Assembly: GCA_014084085.1 (NCBI GenBank)
Contig: NPFB01000040.1
Location: 516,662-580,661, forward strand
Direction of reading: 5' to 3'
Source of the DNA: Hondaea fermentalgiana
Taxonomy: Eukaryota > Sar > Bigyra > Thraustochytrida > Thraustochytriidae
Length of the DNA stretch: 64,000 nucleotides
In this document: positions 39,250-49,197 of the stretch, one piece after another
Numbering within the stretch: position 1 is the first letter of the stretch
Layout of the letters: every line of letters starts with the position of its first letter
Notes under the pieces: model-generated
Database searches by the model: none
Told to the model about the DNA's origin: nothing
The model's input: the letters and a program-made list of their open reading frames with translations, nothing else
Program-made: the position numbers and the translations under genes

Positions 39250-40671
39250 CTAGAATGCAAATGGACCCGAGTGCAGCATGCCAACCCAGGAAAGCTCAGC
39301 ACCGCCGCGCAAATAGACGCGCTGCGTCTCGTGGCTCACCTTGACGTCGGTCGATCCGGTGCGTTTGGAAAGCATAAACCCGCGCATCTCGGTCTTACCG
39401 AGCCTACGACCGTAGTGAGGACCGAGGTAGCAGTGCGCGCTTCCACAAAAGGGGTCCTCGTCAACCCCAAGCGCTGGGGCAAAGAGCCGACTCACAAAAT
39501 CGTAAGGGCTTTCAGTGCTTTCCAATGCGCTAATGCTGATAGCGCGGCAAGGGACGCTTGCAAGAAGAGCAGAGTTTGGGACCACCTGGCCCACAGCTTC
39601 GCGGTCGCAGAGCTCAATCACGAGGTCCATACGGTTCCGGCCGACAAAGACAACTTGCGGCTCGTCAATTCCTTCAAGGCCACGAAGAACAGCCTTGCGT
39701 TCCGCGTCCGAAGCTGGAAGATCCTCGCTCAGCGTCTCGAGAGGAAAGTCGAGTGTGATGGCACCCTGCGCGTCTCGGCGTGCGCAGAGTTCTCCACTTC
39801 GCGACTCGAGAATCAGCTTGTCGACGCCATCGAGCAGTCCGGGCGCGAGGAGCTGCGACCGGGGTTCCCAAAGCGCAAAGGTCGAAGCCAAGGTGGCATG
39901 CCCGCACAGATCAACCTCGCCGTCCGGTGTCTTCCAGCGAATTTCAAAGCGCCGCGTCTTCCCGTCTTCCTCGGCGCCGAGGTCGCGCAGAAAAGCAGTC
40001 TCGCTCAGATTCATCTGGTTTCCTACAGCCTTCATAAAGACCTCGCATGAGTCTTCTGTGCGCAAAGGAGCGCCGGATTCATTGTCGACAAACGAAAAGC
40101 CGTCTGTCGGGAACGACTTGCTGGCGCCAGGTTCAAGCGAGCGCGTCCGAAAGGGCAGCACGCACACGGCAGCCGGATTTCCGCTAAAGGCTTTCTCAGG
40201 ATTGTTGAACGCGTTTGCGCAAACAATCCGTGTCTGCCGTAGTTCGATAACAAGGTCCGTGGAAGGCGCGCCGTCCTCGGCTTCCCATGATGTTCGAAAC
40301 CCGCACGCCTCAAAGAGGGCGTCGTCGAAGCCAGCTCGTGCGACCACGCGTCCGATGCGGGCACACTCTTCGTTGCTGGAGACGACATCGAGGTAACGAC
40401 GCAGCATCGCAAGCGGCAAGAGACCGGCATTGTCGTCGATCTGCGGTCGCGTTAGCAGCTTGTCAACGCGCAGGGCGTCGTCCTCGACGAGACTTGCCCC
40501 GATGTAGCCGCACACCATGCCATCTTCGCTGCCGACTGCGGCCCAGCAAAAGGGCGCGTTCTCGCCTCTACAGCGCACCTCCTCGCTCTCCTTCTCCGGG
40601 TCCGGGCTGCTGAGCGTCTCGAATGCCTCTTGCGGGAGCGTGTCCGCGCGAACGAGCTTGAGTGAGGGCAT
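39250..40671 (-). CDS. GNAT-PhzF fusion protein with degenerate GNAT half (copy A)
   Basis: The ATG at 40671 (MPSLKLVRADTLPQE) aligns with the start of copy B, so the frame's upstream extension is not used. The product is 473 aa. Residues ~155-473 are a complete PhzF-family isomerase domain: FSGNPAAVCVLPF, the catalytic-Glu motif NLSETAFLRDLG, RWKTPDGEVDLCGHATLAS, VFVGRNRMDLVIEL, EDPFCGSAHCYLGPHYG. Residues 1-150 correspond to the GNAT domain of copy B, but the acetyl-CoA loop (RRQGLAR in copy B) is replaced by NAGLLPLAML, the Cys-Ile-His-Ser strand is absent and the segment is shortened, so acetyl transfer is unlikely. PhzF proteins catalyse proton-shift isomerisation of small metabolites; the substrate is unknown. 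Head-to-head with copy B. Confidence 0.88.
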   Translation of the reverse strand: MPSLKLVRADTLPQEAFETLSSPDPEKESEEVRCRGENAPFCWAAVGSEDGMVCGYIGASLVEDDALRVDKLLTRPQIDDNAGLLPLAMLRRYLDVVSSNEECARIGRVVARAGFDDALFEACGFRTSWEAEDGAPSTDLVIELRQTRIVCANAFNNPEKAFSGNPAAVCVLPFRTRSLEPGASKSFPTDGFSFVDNESGAPLRTEDSCEVFMKAVGNQMNLSETAFLRDLGAEEDGKTRRFEIRWKTPDGEVDLCGHATLASTFALWEPRSQLLAPGLLDGVDKLILESRSGELCARRDAQGAITLDFPLETLSEDLPASDAERKAVLRGLEGIDEPQVVFVGRNRMDLVIELCDREAVGQVVPNSALLASVPCRAISISALESTESPYDFVSRLFAPALGVDEDPFCGSAHCYLGPHYGRRLGKTEMRGFMLSKRTGSTDVKVSHETQRVYLRGGAELSWVGMLHSGPFAF

Positions 40672-41455
40672 CCTGGCGGCAGTCTTCTCACACGTTGCGT
40701 CTTTGTCTTTGACCCATTGTAGGATTTTGATCCAAGCCCGTCCCGCTCTGTTGCTAGAATGGTCGGGATCCCATTCACAGGAAGACAGGCTGCTGCTGGG
40801 TGCGATTCTCGGAGAGGAGAGCACGTGTTCGGCGACGGGAAAGACTTTGGTCTTTTCTGAAAACGCGAAGAGCAGCGTGCAATGGTTGATGTTATCAACG
40901 TTTCCAAAGGGTCAATCACTGTAGAGCCAACTGGCGACGGAGATCCTTGCAGCCTGAGTGCTTCCTTGTCATGGTATTATCGAGAAAAGGGAAATTCATT
41001 CCGCTGCCATGATTTTCGTTGACGCCGCCGCCGTCCGTCAGAACAGCAGCTGCTGCAGCTGCTACAGTTTCCGCTAAAAGTATGAGCCTTTTCTTTGCCA
41101 CATGCCAGCATTAAACTTCATAAGCCAGAAGCAGGGGTCCCAGACTTAGGCCTGCTTTGACACAATGTTCTCACGCGCCGCTTGTTCCAGCAGCATTCCG
41201 CATGGGCTGCGGTCAATAAATGCAAAGGCAAGCCGCCGCCGCAGTGGACCGCCGTGGACCGCCGTGGGCCGCCGTGGGTCGCCTCGGGCCGCCTACTCTC
41301 ACACAACCCCTTGATAATTATAGAATTTGTGAAGAGCTCGAGACAAGGTCTGTCAAGATCAAAGTGCCGAGACGAACCTCACTGCAAATACCAAACTCAT
41401 CTGGAGAGCGAGAGAGCGAAAGAAAGGACTTGAAAACGCCAAGACCACGCAGACG
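40672..41455. other. Shared divergent promoter region of the GNAT-PhzF pair
   Basis: 784 bp between the two start codons. Contains a five-copy 10-bp repeat (41244-41293). No other feature. Confidence 0.5.
41244..41293. repeat. 10-bp tandem repeat, five copies
   Basis: GTGGACCGCC, GTGGACCGCC, GTGGGCCGCC, GTGGGTCGCC, TCGGGCCGCC in direct succession, ~160 bp before the copy-B start. Confidence 0.85.
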
Positions 41456-42976
41456 ATGCTTCGACTCGTCCGTGCCGATACGCTGCCCGCTGAGGGCGAT
41501 GGACAAGCAAGCTTCGCGACAGCCGTCGCCATGGAGCAGGCCAGCTACCCGGCAGACGAAGCCGCCTCGCCCGAAGGCATGAAGAAGCGGCGCGACGAGG
41601 CCTCTGAGCTCTTCTGGGTAGCCCTCAGCACCGACGACGGGGCGATCACCGGCTTTGTGAACGGAACCTGCACCAATGAAGACGAACTCACCGACGAAAG
41701 TATGTCGCAACACGTTCGAGGAGGGACGACGCTCTGTATCCACAGCGTTGTGACCCGCGAGGATCTCCGCCGTCAAGGACTCGCGCGAGCCACGCTTCGG
41801 CGCTATCTTGATCACATTGTGGCGAGCAAAGAAACCTCGCACATTCGCCAGGCGCTGCTTATCGCAAAGGAGCATCTCGTGCCCTTTTACGAGTCGTGCG
41901 GTTTTCGCAGTCGTGGTCAGTCCAGTGTTGAACATGGTAAGGACACCTGGTTCGAGCTGGCACTGCAGCTGCGTGAGATTCCCATTGCCTGCGCTAACGC
42001 ATTCAACAACCCAAAGAAGGCTTTCAGTGGCAACCCGGCAGCAGTTTGTGTTCTGCCTTTCCGTACGCGCTCGCTTGGTGAGAACGAAGGCTCGTCGAAA
42101 TGGACCTTTGCGCCTTCAGCGAATTCTGACGGAGCAGCAGATGCTGCTCCTGCCAACATGGAGGATTCGTGCGAAGTCTTCATGAAGGCCGTTGCCGCGC
42201 AAATGAACCTGAGTGAGACCGCCTTTCTTCGCGACCTGGGCCCCGCAGAGACGGAAGACAAGGCGAAAGCGCACAAGTTCGAGCTCCGCTGGAAAACGCC
42301 TGGAGGTGAGGTCGTTCTTTGCGGTCATGCTACGCAGGCTTCGGCCTTTGCATTGTGGGCGGGCGAGACCGAGCTCCTTCCTCCGGGTTTTCTCAATGAC
42401 GTCAATACCTTGCTTTTCGAGACGCGCAGTGGCGTCCTTCGCGCAGATCGCGACGCGGAAGGAAAAGTCGCTCTGGACTTTCCTCTTGAAACGATTTCCG
42501 AGGACTTGCCGGCCTCGGACGAGTCCAGGGGGCAAGTCATTCGCGCTCTAGGCGTCGATCCCTCGCAAGTGGTCTTCGTTGGCCGCAATAGGATGGACCT
42601 CTTGGTTGAAGTCAGCAACAGAGACATTGTCGACAACCTCAACGTGGACATGAGCCTCCTGGCCGACATCGAGACGCGCGGCGTCAGCGTCACGGCCAAG
42701 GCAAGCGATAATGATGAGTTTGACATGGTCAGTCGGTTCTTTGCCCCCGCGCTGGGCGTTCCTGAGGACCCCTTTACGGGGAGCGCGCACTGCTACATTG
42801 GTCCATATTGGTCCACGAAGTTAGGCAAGGATGATCTTCGTGCGCTGCAAAATTCGTCGCGTACAGGAGTCACGGAGCTGACGGTGTCGCGCGAGAGAAA
42901 TCGTGTCATTCTGCGCGGTGGCACTGAGATATCTTGGGTGGGCAAGATGCGCTCTGCTCCCTTTTTACAGTCATAG
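41456..42976 (+). CDS. AANAT-like GNAT acetyltransferase-PhzF isomerase fusion (copy B)
   Basis: ATG at 41456, 506 aa, no introns. Residues 1-165 form a GNAT domain of the arylalkylamine N-acetyltransferase type: MEQASYPADEAAS, LFWVALSTDDGAITGFVNGT, LTDESMSQH, LCIHSVV, the acetyl-CoA loop RRQGLARATLRRYL and a closing VPFYESCGFRSRG. Residues ~175-506 are a PhzF isomerase: FSGNPAAVCVLPFRTRSL, NLSETAFLRDLG (catalytic Glu), LCGHATQASAFALW, VFVGRNRMDLLVEV, DPFTGSAHCYIGPYW. The two activities in one chain suggest consecutive or channelled steps on an amine- or amino-acid-like metabolite; that is inference. It is the better preserved of two paralogues that diverge from one promoter region. Confidence 0.9.
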   Translation: MLRLVRADTLPAEGDGQASFATAVAMEQASYPADEAASPEGMKKRRDEASELFWVALSTDDGAITGFVNGTCTNEDELTDESMSQHVRGGTTLCIHSVVTREDLRRQGLARATLRRYLDHIVASKETSHIRQALLIAKEHLVPFYESCGFRSRGQSSVEHGKDTWFELALQLREIPIACANAFNNPKKAFSGNPAAVCVLPFRTRSLGENEGSSKWTFAPSANSDGAADAAPANMEDSCEVFMKAVAAQMNLSETAFLRDLGPAETEDKAKAHKFELRWKTPGGEVVLCGHATQASAFALWAGETELLPPGFLNDVNTLLFETRSGVLRADRDAEGKVALDFPLETISEDLPASDESRGQVIRALGVDPSQVVFVGRNRMDLLVEVSNRDIVDNLNVDMSLLADIETRGVSVTAKASDNDEFDMVSRFFAPALGVPEDPFTGSAHCYIGPYWSTKLGKDDLRALQNSSRTGVTELTVSRERNRVILRGGTEISWVGKMRSAPFLQS

Positions 42977-43412
42977 TGATCGATTCGTTTTTTTTTTGCG
43001 TACGCATTACTTGCTCGGCTTTGAGTGACTTCGAAACGCATTATACGTTCTTTCTATTCATGCGTCACGTCCTTTCTTTCGTTGTACGCATTTGCGCCAC
43101 AATTTTATTTCTTATAATGGATATCTTGCTGCGCTTCTTTTGCAAGACAAAAACGGAAAAGGTAATCTTACTTCATGAACTCATCACTTTCGTTGTTTAC
43201 GCCTTGGCACCGCAAATTTGCCCCATTTCCCCCCCATCTTTTATCGCCTTTGTGTGGACAGCCAAGAGACGGTGAATGACAAGTGAAACTATCTTACAAA
43301 CAAATCATCCTAAGCCAGTCTCTTCAGCGCTATTCGAGTCACTCGCCCTCAAATCCTGCATTGTAAGAGATACGTCCTCATCTCGAGGCCGCTGCGTGAT
43401 TTAATGTTTCAA
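42977..43412. other. Convergent 3' intergenic region
   Basis: 436 bp, AT-richer, between copy B (+) and the first seven-pass protein (-). Nothing recognisable. Confidence 0.45.
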
Positions 43413-45020
43413 TCAACTCAGTCTATCGCTTCGGGCCTCTTGTATTTCGCTATTTATGTCACGCGAACTCGTGTCCTCTGTCACCAGAGAATCGATCATG
43501 TCGATCCCGCTATTTGAGTTAGCGTCCGCTGCACGATTTACAGATGCAACAGTCGCCAACGTAGATCTAGGATGTATCGTGCGCGACTGACGCTTCTTGG
43601 CAACGCTCCAAGGATTCGCTTTGGAGCTCAATTTTCTCTGAAGCTTGCTTTTTGGTTTTCGAAGAGATTTGCAGGCGTTAATCTCTGCCAAGAGACCCAA
43701 ACATCGACTGGCATCGAAAAGACCTCGAACCAAATTGTACTGACTCTCGATAAAGCCGGACGCGACAAGGACAAGAGTCACGATGGCTCCAACAGCAGCA
43801 ATTACGGAGATCCGCACCCAAAAGCGCAAATGAAGCTCAATCTCACGGAAAAGGATCGTACTTGTATTCTGCTGGGACAAATGCGCGTTTCGCAAAAGGT
43901 TTGCCGTCTCTGTCGTTTTTCGCCACAGTGAAGCAATGACCACGATTTGAATAAGAATCAGTGTTGGCGCAATGATCACCACGAGCATTGACTCGCCTCC
44001 CGTATTGTTGCCCATCACTGCATAGTCGGCAAAAAACTCGACTGCGAGAAGAAGGAAGAGCACCACAACAAAGGATCGCTTGCGCCACTTTCGAAAGGAA
44101 TTTCCTTTGTCAAGGCTGAGATGCTCTGAGGCATCCGCGTAAATATCAACGAGAAGAACGGAGGTCGCCGTACCAAGGGTGAAAAAGTCCTGATAAACGA
44201 GCAGCACAAGCCCCATCGGCACGCGGCGCGCTAGTTTGGCTGCAGAAATAGAGCCTAATATAAAAGTCACGCAAATGTTGATGCAGAGCACGATCACGTG
44301 CATCGCTGATATCTGGTAGCTTATGCGAAGGCGATGAACAAGAATTCGAATTCCCATGATCGACACAGCAAAAAACGTCGCCGACATTACTCCAGTCCAC
44401 ACAAGCCACCCTATTGAACGATTGAAGCGCGTGTAGTCGATGCTCACATTTCCACGATACAAACCTGGATTCTCCTGCACCATTGTCAAAACCGTGGAAG
44501 CTTCATCGGATGTGACAGCGCGCCCTCTGGCCCAGAAACAGGAGGCCACTGCGTCCCCGGCTTCACCGGCGAGTATTTCTCGAAATCGATCCATGGGATG
44601 CGCCAGCATATAATCGTACGTTTGACTGAACATGACAATGGAGGCATTAAGCTGACACCATTTTTCCATGTATTTGTAGTCAATCTGCTTGCCGATGGTG
44701 CCATGGCACATGAAGTCCAGTCCATCGTGAAAGACCAAAAGGTGCCCTGCATAGGCGTCGCCAATGCTATCGCTTTGAAACACCTCACACAGGCTTGTCA
44801 TGAGCTCATCGTTCACGAAGGTCACGGGTAGTGACTCTCGCGAAGGCGTGTATGTCTCATTAGCCCTTAAGCCCACCAGATGGTTGAATGGCATCGTTAC
44901 CTCGGCAAGAACAACATGCTCCTTATCGGGGACGCGCAGGATAAGAGAAGCGTGTGTTTGTTGGAGCTGCGAGAGAAGTGCTGCCGCGAGCGCCACAAGC
45001 GCGGCCGAAATGCGCGTCAT
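43413..45020 (-). CDS. Seven-pass membrane protein with Cys-containing ectodomain (paralogue 1)
   Basis: The ATG at 45020 begins a signal peptide (MTRISAALVALAAALLSQ). The product is 535 aa. The ectodomain (~25-210) has ordered cysteines (SLCEVFQSD, FMCHGTIGK, EKWCQLNAS, ASCFWARGR) and N-glycosylation sites. About seven membrane helices follow (IGWLVWTGVMSATFF, MHVIVLCINICVTFILG, GLVLLVYQDFF..., SFVVVLFLLLAVEFF, MLVVIIAPTLILIQIVV, RISVIAAVGAIVTLVLV), then a Ser/Arg-rich cytoplasmic tail. The layout is receptor-like, but I recognise no GPCR class motif and cannot name the family. It is a tandem paralogue of the gene at 47039-45567. Confidence 0.82.
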   Translation of the reverse strand: MTRISAALVALAAALLSQLQQTHASLILRVPDKEHVVLAEVTMPFNHLVGLRANETYTPSRESLPVTFVNDELMTSLCEVFQSDSIGDAYAGHLLVFHDGLDFMCHGTIGKQIDYKYMEKWCQLNASIVMFSQTYDYMLAHPMDRFREILAGEAGDAVASCFWARGRAVTSDEASTVLTMVQENPGLYRGNVSIDYTRFNRSIGWLVWTGVMSATFFAVSIMGIRILVHRLRISYQISAMHVIVLCINICVTFILGSISAAKLARRVPMGLVLLVYQDFFTLGTATSVLLVDIYADASEHLSLDKGNSFRKWRKRSFVVVLFLLLAVEFFADYAVMGNNTGGESMLVVIIAPTLILIQIVVIASLWRKTTETANLLRNAHLSQQNTSTILFREIELHLRFWVRISVIAAVGAIVTLVLVASGFIESQYNLVRGLFDASRCLGLLAEINACKSLRKPKSKLQRKLSSKANPWSVAKKRQSRTIHPRSTLATVASVNRAADANSNSGIDMIDSLVTEDTSSRDINSEIQEARSDRLS

Positions 45021-45566
45021 TGCATGACTGACGCGACACAGCGAGACCAAAAAAAGAACTACCCGCTGATCCGATCGGGTCTCTAGTACTCCGATATAGC
45101 CGTTTCAGATAAGAATTTTTGTGCTCGCATAAAAGTAGGCGTAGTCCGATTCACTAACAGTGTCAGGCGACCGGTGTGGGTAGCAGAGGATGGGTTCCGT
45201 ATAAAGAGAGGAAGTCCTCGCCGAGATTTTTATCCGTTGGATTTTTGGAGGGTCACAGCACCGGGCGCTGGCACCGTCGATGGTCCAGCGTGTTTCGCCA
45301 TTGCCCCAGTGCGCAAGCGCTGGCGACGATGAGGTTCCAAAAGGGAGGGACAGGAGGGTTTGTCCTTTGCGGTAACGGGCGCGTTTGGAAGACTAGTGCA
45401 ACGGGCATGAGAGAGACAATGCCAGTGAGCGACAGCGTGTGGGACGGACACAGGAGGCAAGGTTCTGGATTGAATTCACTGTCAATTTGCAAGCGAAACA
45501 TGCCCGGATCCCTGACTCTTCTTTAGCTGGTTTCATCTTTGCTCTGCAACGTTTCTTGGTCGATAG
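45021..45566. other. Spacer between tandem seven-pass genes
   Basis: 546 bp that must hold the promoter of paralogue 1 and the 3' end of paralogue 2. No supported ORF. Confidence 0.45.
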
Positions 45567-47039
45567 TCAGGACGCGCTCGCTTTGTATTGCAGTGTTGAG
45601 CGGCTGCGTCCGCAGCGACGATTTTCCTCGGAGAACTCCGAAAAAAGATCGCCGCATTCTTTTACAATTCTGCGCTGACTTAGGTAGCGTGGCTGTTGCA
45701 ACGAGCTACATGCCATTATTTCTGCGTAAAGGCTGAGACACTTGCTGATTTCAAATACGCCTCGCAATGGCGCGTAATAAGATCCCATCAAGCCTGTTGC
45801 AACGAGAACGAGTGTCACGATCGAGCTCACGGCAGCGACGATCGACACACGAATCCAGAACTTGAGATGCAAGGCAATCCTGGAAAACGCGTTAGATCCT
45901 CGTGAGCTTTGAAGGGCGCCAGCCACCTCCATGGTCATTGACCACAACTTAATGATGGTCAGGAGCTGCACGATAATCATAATGAATGGCAACAGTACCA
46001 CAATGTAGTGTGCATTTCCTGTGTCCGTCTGGATGGCGGCAGAATCGATTCCGATCTCGATTATAACCAGTAGGAATGCAAAGATTGCGACCGCGACGCG
46101 TTGCAACTCTCGGTCGCTCTCTCTTACTCTCACTTTGGTCAGAAATCTTGAGTATACAGATATGAGCAGAACTGACGTTGCTACTCCCAGCGTGAAAAAA
46201 TCTTGATAGACAAAAAGCTCTGAAGACATGCTGATTTCCCAAGTTGCCGAAAGAAAACGCAATGTTCCAAGAACTAACGCTGAAGACACGTTGATGAAGA
46301 GAATCACAATGTGTTCCGAAGACCAATTACGTGTCCGGTACAATCGATAATGAAGGGTACGAGTCCCAGCCGCTGCGATTGCCCAAAAAGTTATGCCGAC
46401 GAGACCCATCCAAATAAGCCACGGCAAGGGGCGCTGGAAGCGACGCCAGGTGAGCGCAAGGTCGCCTACATACTCTGTCGAATTGATCGAAAGTAGTTTG
46501 AGGGCTTCGGTGGCCTCGCTGGACTCTGAGAGTCGCCCGCGACCCCAGAAGCAGCTCGCGACGGCCTCACCCGCGGGGCCGTCAAGCATACCTCGAAAGC
46601 GGTCCGGAGGAGGGTTGAAAAAGTATCTGAAGAAGTAAGATCTTGAAACTTGCATGATGGTGGCATTTAACTGACACCACTTTTCAAGGTATCTTTGGTT
46701 GCTTGTTGTTCCAAGGCTGCCGGAGCACGTGTAGTCACTTTCATCCATGAAGACGATCAAATGATTGGCGTGATTGGGAATGATTTCGTCATTCTCGAAT
46801 GCCCTGCAAAAGGCAGTCATGGAAACGTCATCAACATAGCTTACGGGCAGGTTGCGCCGACTTGGCGTGAACGTCTCTGTTGGAATAGGTCCAAAGTAAG
46901 AACTCCTCGCGTACGTATCCTCGACAAGAACTACGCTCGCCCCTGACGAGCTGTGCAGAACAAAGGACGCGCATCCTTCTCGCGGGGCTACCGTCAGCAC
47001 CGTAAGAAAGGCAAACACGTGTCTTGAGCTTGTCTTCAT
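45567..47039 (-). CDS. Seven-pass membrane protein with Cys-containing ectodomain (paralogue 2)
   Basis: ATG at 47039, signal peptide MKTSSRHVFAFLTVLTVAP, 490 aa. It matches paralogue 1 along its length: TFTPSRRNLPVSYVDD, LEKWCQLNATIM, GEAVASCFWGRGR, LVYQDFFTLGVATSVLL, FWIRVSIVAAVSSIVTLVLV, AEIMACSSLQQP. The ectodomain and seven helices are shared, but the Ser-rich C-terminal tail is much shorter. Same orientation, 546 bp upstream, so this is a local duplication. Function unknown; a surface sensor is the natural guess. Confidence 0.82.
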   Translation of the reverse strand: MKTSSRHVFAFLTVLTVAPREGCASFVLHSSSGASVVLVEDTYARSSYFGPIPTETFTPSRRNLPVSYVDDVSMTAFCRAFENDEIIPNHANHLIVFMDESDYTCSGSLGTTSNQRYLEKWCQLNATIMQVSRSYFFRYFFNPPPDRFRGMLDGPAGEAVASCFWGRGRLSESSEATEALKLLSINSTEYVGDLALTWRRFQRPLPWLIWMGLVGITFWAIAAAGTRTLHYRLYRTRNWSSEHIVILFINVSSALVLGTLRFLSATWEISMSSELFVYQDFFTLGVATSVLLISVYSRFLTKVRVRESDRELQRVAVAIFAFLLVIIEIGIDSAAIQTDTGNAHYIVVLLPFIMIIVQLLTIIKLWSMTMEVAGALQSSRGSNAFSRIALHLKFWIRVSIVAAVSSIVTLVLVATGLMGSYYAPLRGVFEISKCLSLYAEIMACSSLQQPRYLSQRRIVKECGDLFSEFSEENRRCGRSRSTLQYKASAS

Positions 47040-47727
47040 GGAGCATACGAAGTCGACTCCATTTGGGTTTTGGCCGTTGAGTTGAGGTAGTATGGTTCAC
47101 TTGCACCTACTATACACAAAGAGACCTTATTTACTCTTGTCTTGGCTTGTCTCGGCGACGCTGTTGTTCTTCCGCCGTGCATGTGTACATGCACATACGT
47201 GCGTGTAACCTGAATCTTGAGCACCCTTAGGCGTCGCACATTGCAAGCGTCGCTCGCACATTCCATGTCGAAAACAAGAATAAAGAGAAAAAAGAACGAA
47301 GAACAGCGAGCGAGAAGACGCAAACGCCGTGCAGGGTCACTCGGTGGGTGGAGTTTTCACTTACTGTTATTTCCTGCAAGGCCTAGGCTCTAGGCCTCTA
47401 CTTGCTTGCTAGTTTGCACAGTCGTTTCCTCTCGCATGGCCAACGCGTGCCTCGGCACAGCTCCGAACAAGGAGGACGTAAATTTGGGTTGCGCACATCC
47501 TTCTCGCAAGCAAGCAAGCAAGCAAGGTAAGCGCGTCGTGCGTGCGCCAAAAAAAATCCAGAGGTTGAACGCGTGTAAAGGGCGCTTTTGCTGCGCAGCC
47601 GTGGGACGCGCAGCGAGCCAGCCGTAACCTCACTCACGCGCGTGTCTCGTTGTAGCTCGAGCCCAGGCTGGCGCGCGCCTCGTCAAGTATTCAAGCAGTT
47701 ATTGCTGAAAAGTGTAGGCGTTGCAGC
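47040..47727. other. Divergent intergenic region
   Basis: 688 bp between the seven-pass gene (-) and the CRAL-TRIO gene (+). Short CAAG repeats at 47508-47525; no gene seen. Confidence 0.45.
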
Positions 47728-49197
47728 ATGGCGCTGCTCGACACGACGGGCTCTGTCGAGCAGCACGTTGGAGCGCGAAAAGACGACGATGATGATGGCA
47801 ACGACGAAGAGAGGGACAAGCTCAAGAGTAGAGAGGACGTTGTCATTCGCGAGGCCGAAGAAAGGATTGCCGATTTAGAGCATGAGATGCTGGAAGCTGT
47901 CCGAGAGCTTCGTCTGCGCGCCGGTGGGCGGTATGAAAGGGCAATGAACCGGGCTCTGCTCGCGCTTTGTGGGCTAATTCTTAGCCTCGAGCTTGTGGTA
48001 AACCAGATCCAGAACGACACCCACCGCATGGTCTCTGGCAGTCTCGTTTGTGCCGCCATGCTGGGATATGTGATCGCTGGTAGCTGGACCGAGGATGGCA
48101 GTATTGATAAAGAAGGAGGAGGAGGAGAAGAAGAGGCGTTTATGGCACGAGTGCGTGCCGCAGGGCAGCGCCGAAGAACGTTAAAGGCCGAACTTGGCAA
48201 AACCGGCGCACCATGGACGCGAGCTCCGCAAATGCGCTCAATCCGAGAGGAAGAGTCCATAGGAGAGGAGAGCGAGACAACCGGCTCCGTGCAAATGCCG
48301 TCAACCGTGGACGGGTGGGTAATCAAGAGCGAAGCAGAGCTCGCTAGCGTCGAAGAGCTGCGTGAGCGTCTCGCAGATCTTGAGGACGAGTGTACATCCC
48401 GACCATTGGACTTAAGCGACTGCGTGCTCATTCGATTCGTACGCGCCCGTAAATCGCTCGACGAGTCGGAAGCAATGTTTCGCGCGGCAGCGCAGTGGCG
48501 TCGCGAAACGCGCCCGGAGCTCTTGCTCACGGACTACGCACCAAGCCGTGCGTTTCGGCGTTGGGTTCCAGGCGGTTTTTGCTACAGCGACCGAGAGGGC
48601 ACCCCATTGTTTATTGATCGTATTGGACGCCTTGACGTGCCGACGTGCATGAAGCACATGCGGGACGAGGAATACTTGGATTTTGCTGCGGTCAAGGAGG
48701 AGATCATCGAGCAAAAGTGCATTGAGTCACAGCGTAGAATCGGTCGTCCACAGTACCAGGTGGTGGTTATTTCAGATGTGAAGATGCTGAGCATGCGTCA
48801 CTGGCACACGCGCGGGATCCGTGTACTCAAAGCCGCAGTAAGCATTGATGACACTTATTATCCAGAGCGTCTCAAGGTGGCCTACATCATCAATGCGCCC
48901 AAGATCTTTTCCTTTATTTGGAAGGTCGTCAAGACCTTTCTTGACGTCAACACGCGAGCCAAGATCCAGATTTTTTCCAATACACCAACTGAGGAACTGT
49001 TGCGCTGTATTCCCCCGGAGCATTTGCCAAAATGCTATGGCGGGGACCTCGTGGTCGATGGCGATCCCGAGTGCAAGTCAATACTGGGTATTGGGGGCAT
49101 TATTCCTGACGATTACGACGCCTCTGAGGACCACGAGATCGGGGAAGGCCATTTCCTCCGCTCGGCAGCGCTTCCCACGACCCTCGCCGCACAGTAA
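47728..49197 (+). CDS. CRAL-TRIO (Sec14-like) lipid-transfer protein with N-terminal membrane segments
   Basis: ATG at 47728, 489 aa, intronless. An acidic leader (DDDDDGNDEERDK) and short coiled coil precede two hydrophobic segments (ALLALCGLILSLELVV, ~75-92; SGSLVCAAMLGYVIAGSW, ~99-116). After a linker comes the CRAL-TRIO N-lobe (CVLIRFVRARKSLDESEAMF) and the lipid pocket (~290-450: GTPLFIDRIGRLDV, YQVVVISDVKMLSM, YYPERLKVAYIINAPKIFSF, EELLRCIPPEHLPKCYGGDL). Sec14 proteins transfer phosphatidylinositol, phosphatidylcholine or other lipids between membranes. Membrane anchoring at the N-terminus is less usual and suggests action at a fixed contact site, which is inference. Confidence 0.88.
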   Translation: MALLDTTGSVEQHVGARKDDDDDGNDEERDKLKSREDVVIREAEERIADLEHEMLEAVRELRLRAGGRYERAMNRALLALCGLILSLELVVNQIQNDTHRMVSGSLVCAAMLGYVIAGSWTEDGSIDKEGGGGEEEAFMARVRAAGQRRRTLKAELGKTGAPWTRAPQMRSIREEESIGEESETTGSVQMPSTVDGWVIKSEAELASVEELRERLADLEDECTSRPLDLSDCVLIRFVRARKSLDESEAMFRAAAQWRRETRPELLLTDYAPSRAFRRWVPGGFCYSDREGTPLFIDRIGRLDVPTCMKHMRDEEYLDFAAVKEEIIEQKCIESQRRIGRPQYQVVVISDVKMLSMRHWHTRGIRVLKAAVSIDDTYYPERLKVAYIINAPKIFSFIWKVVKTFLDVNTRAKIQIFSNTPTEELLRCIPPEHLPKCYGGDLVVDGDPECKSILGIGGIIPDDYDASEDHEIGEGHFLRSAALPTTLAAQ

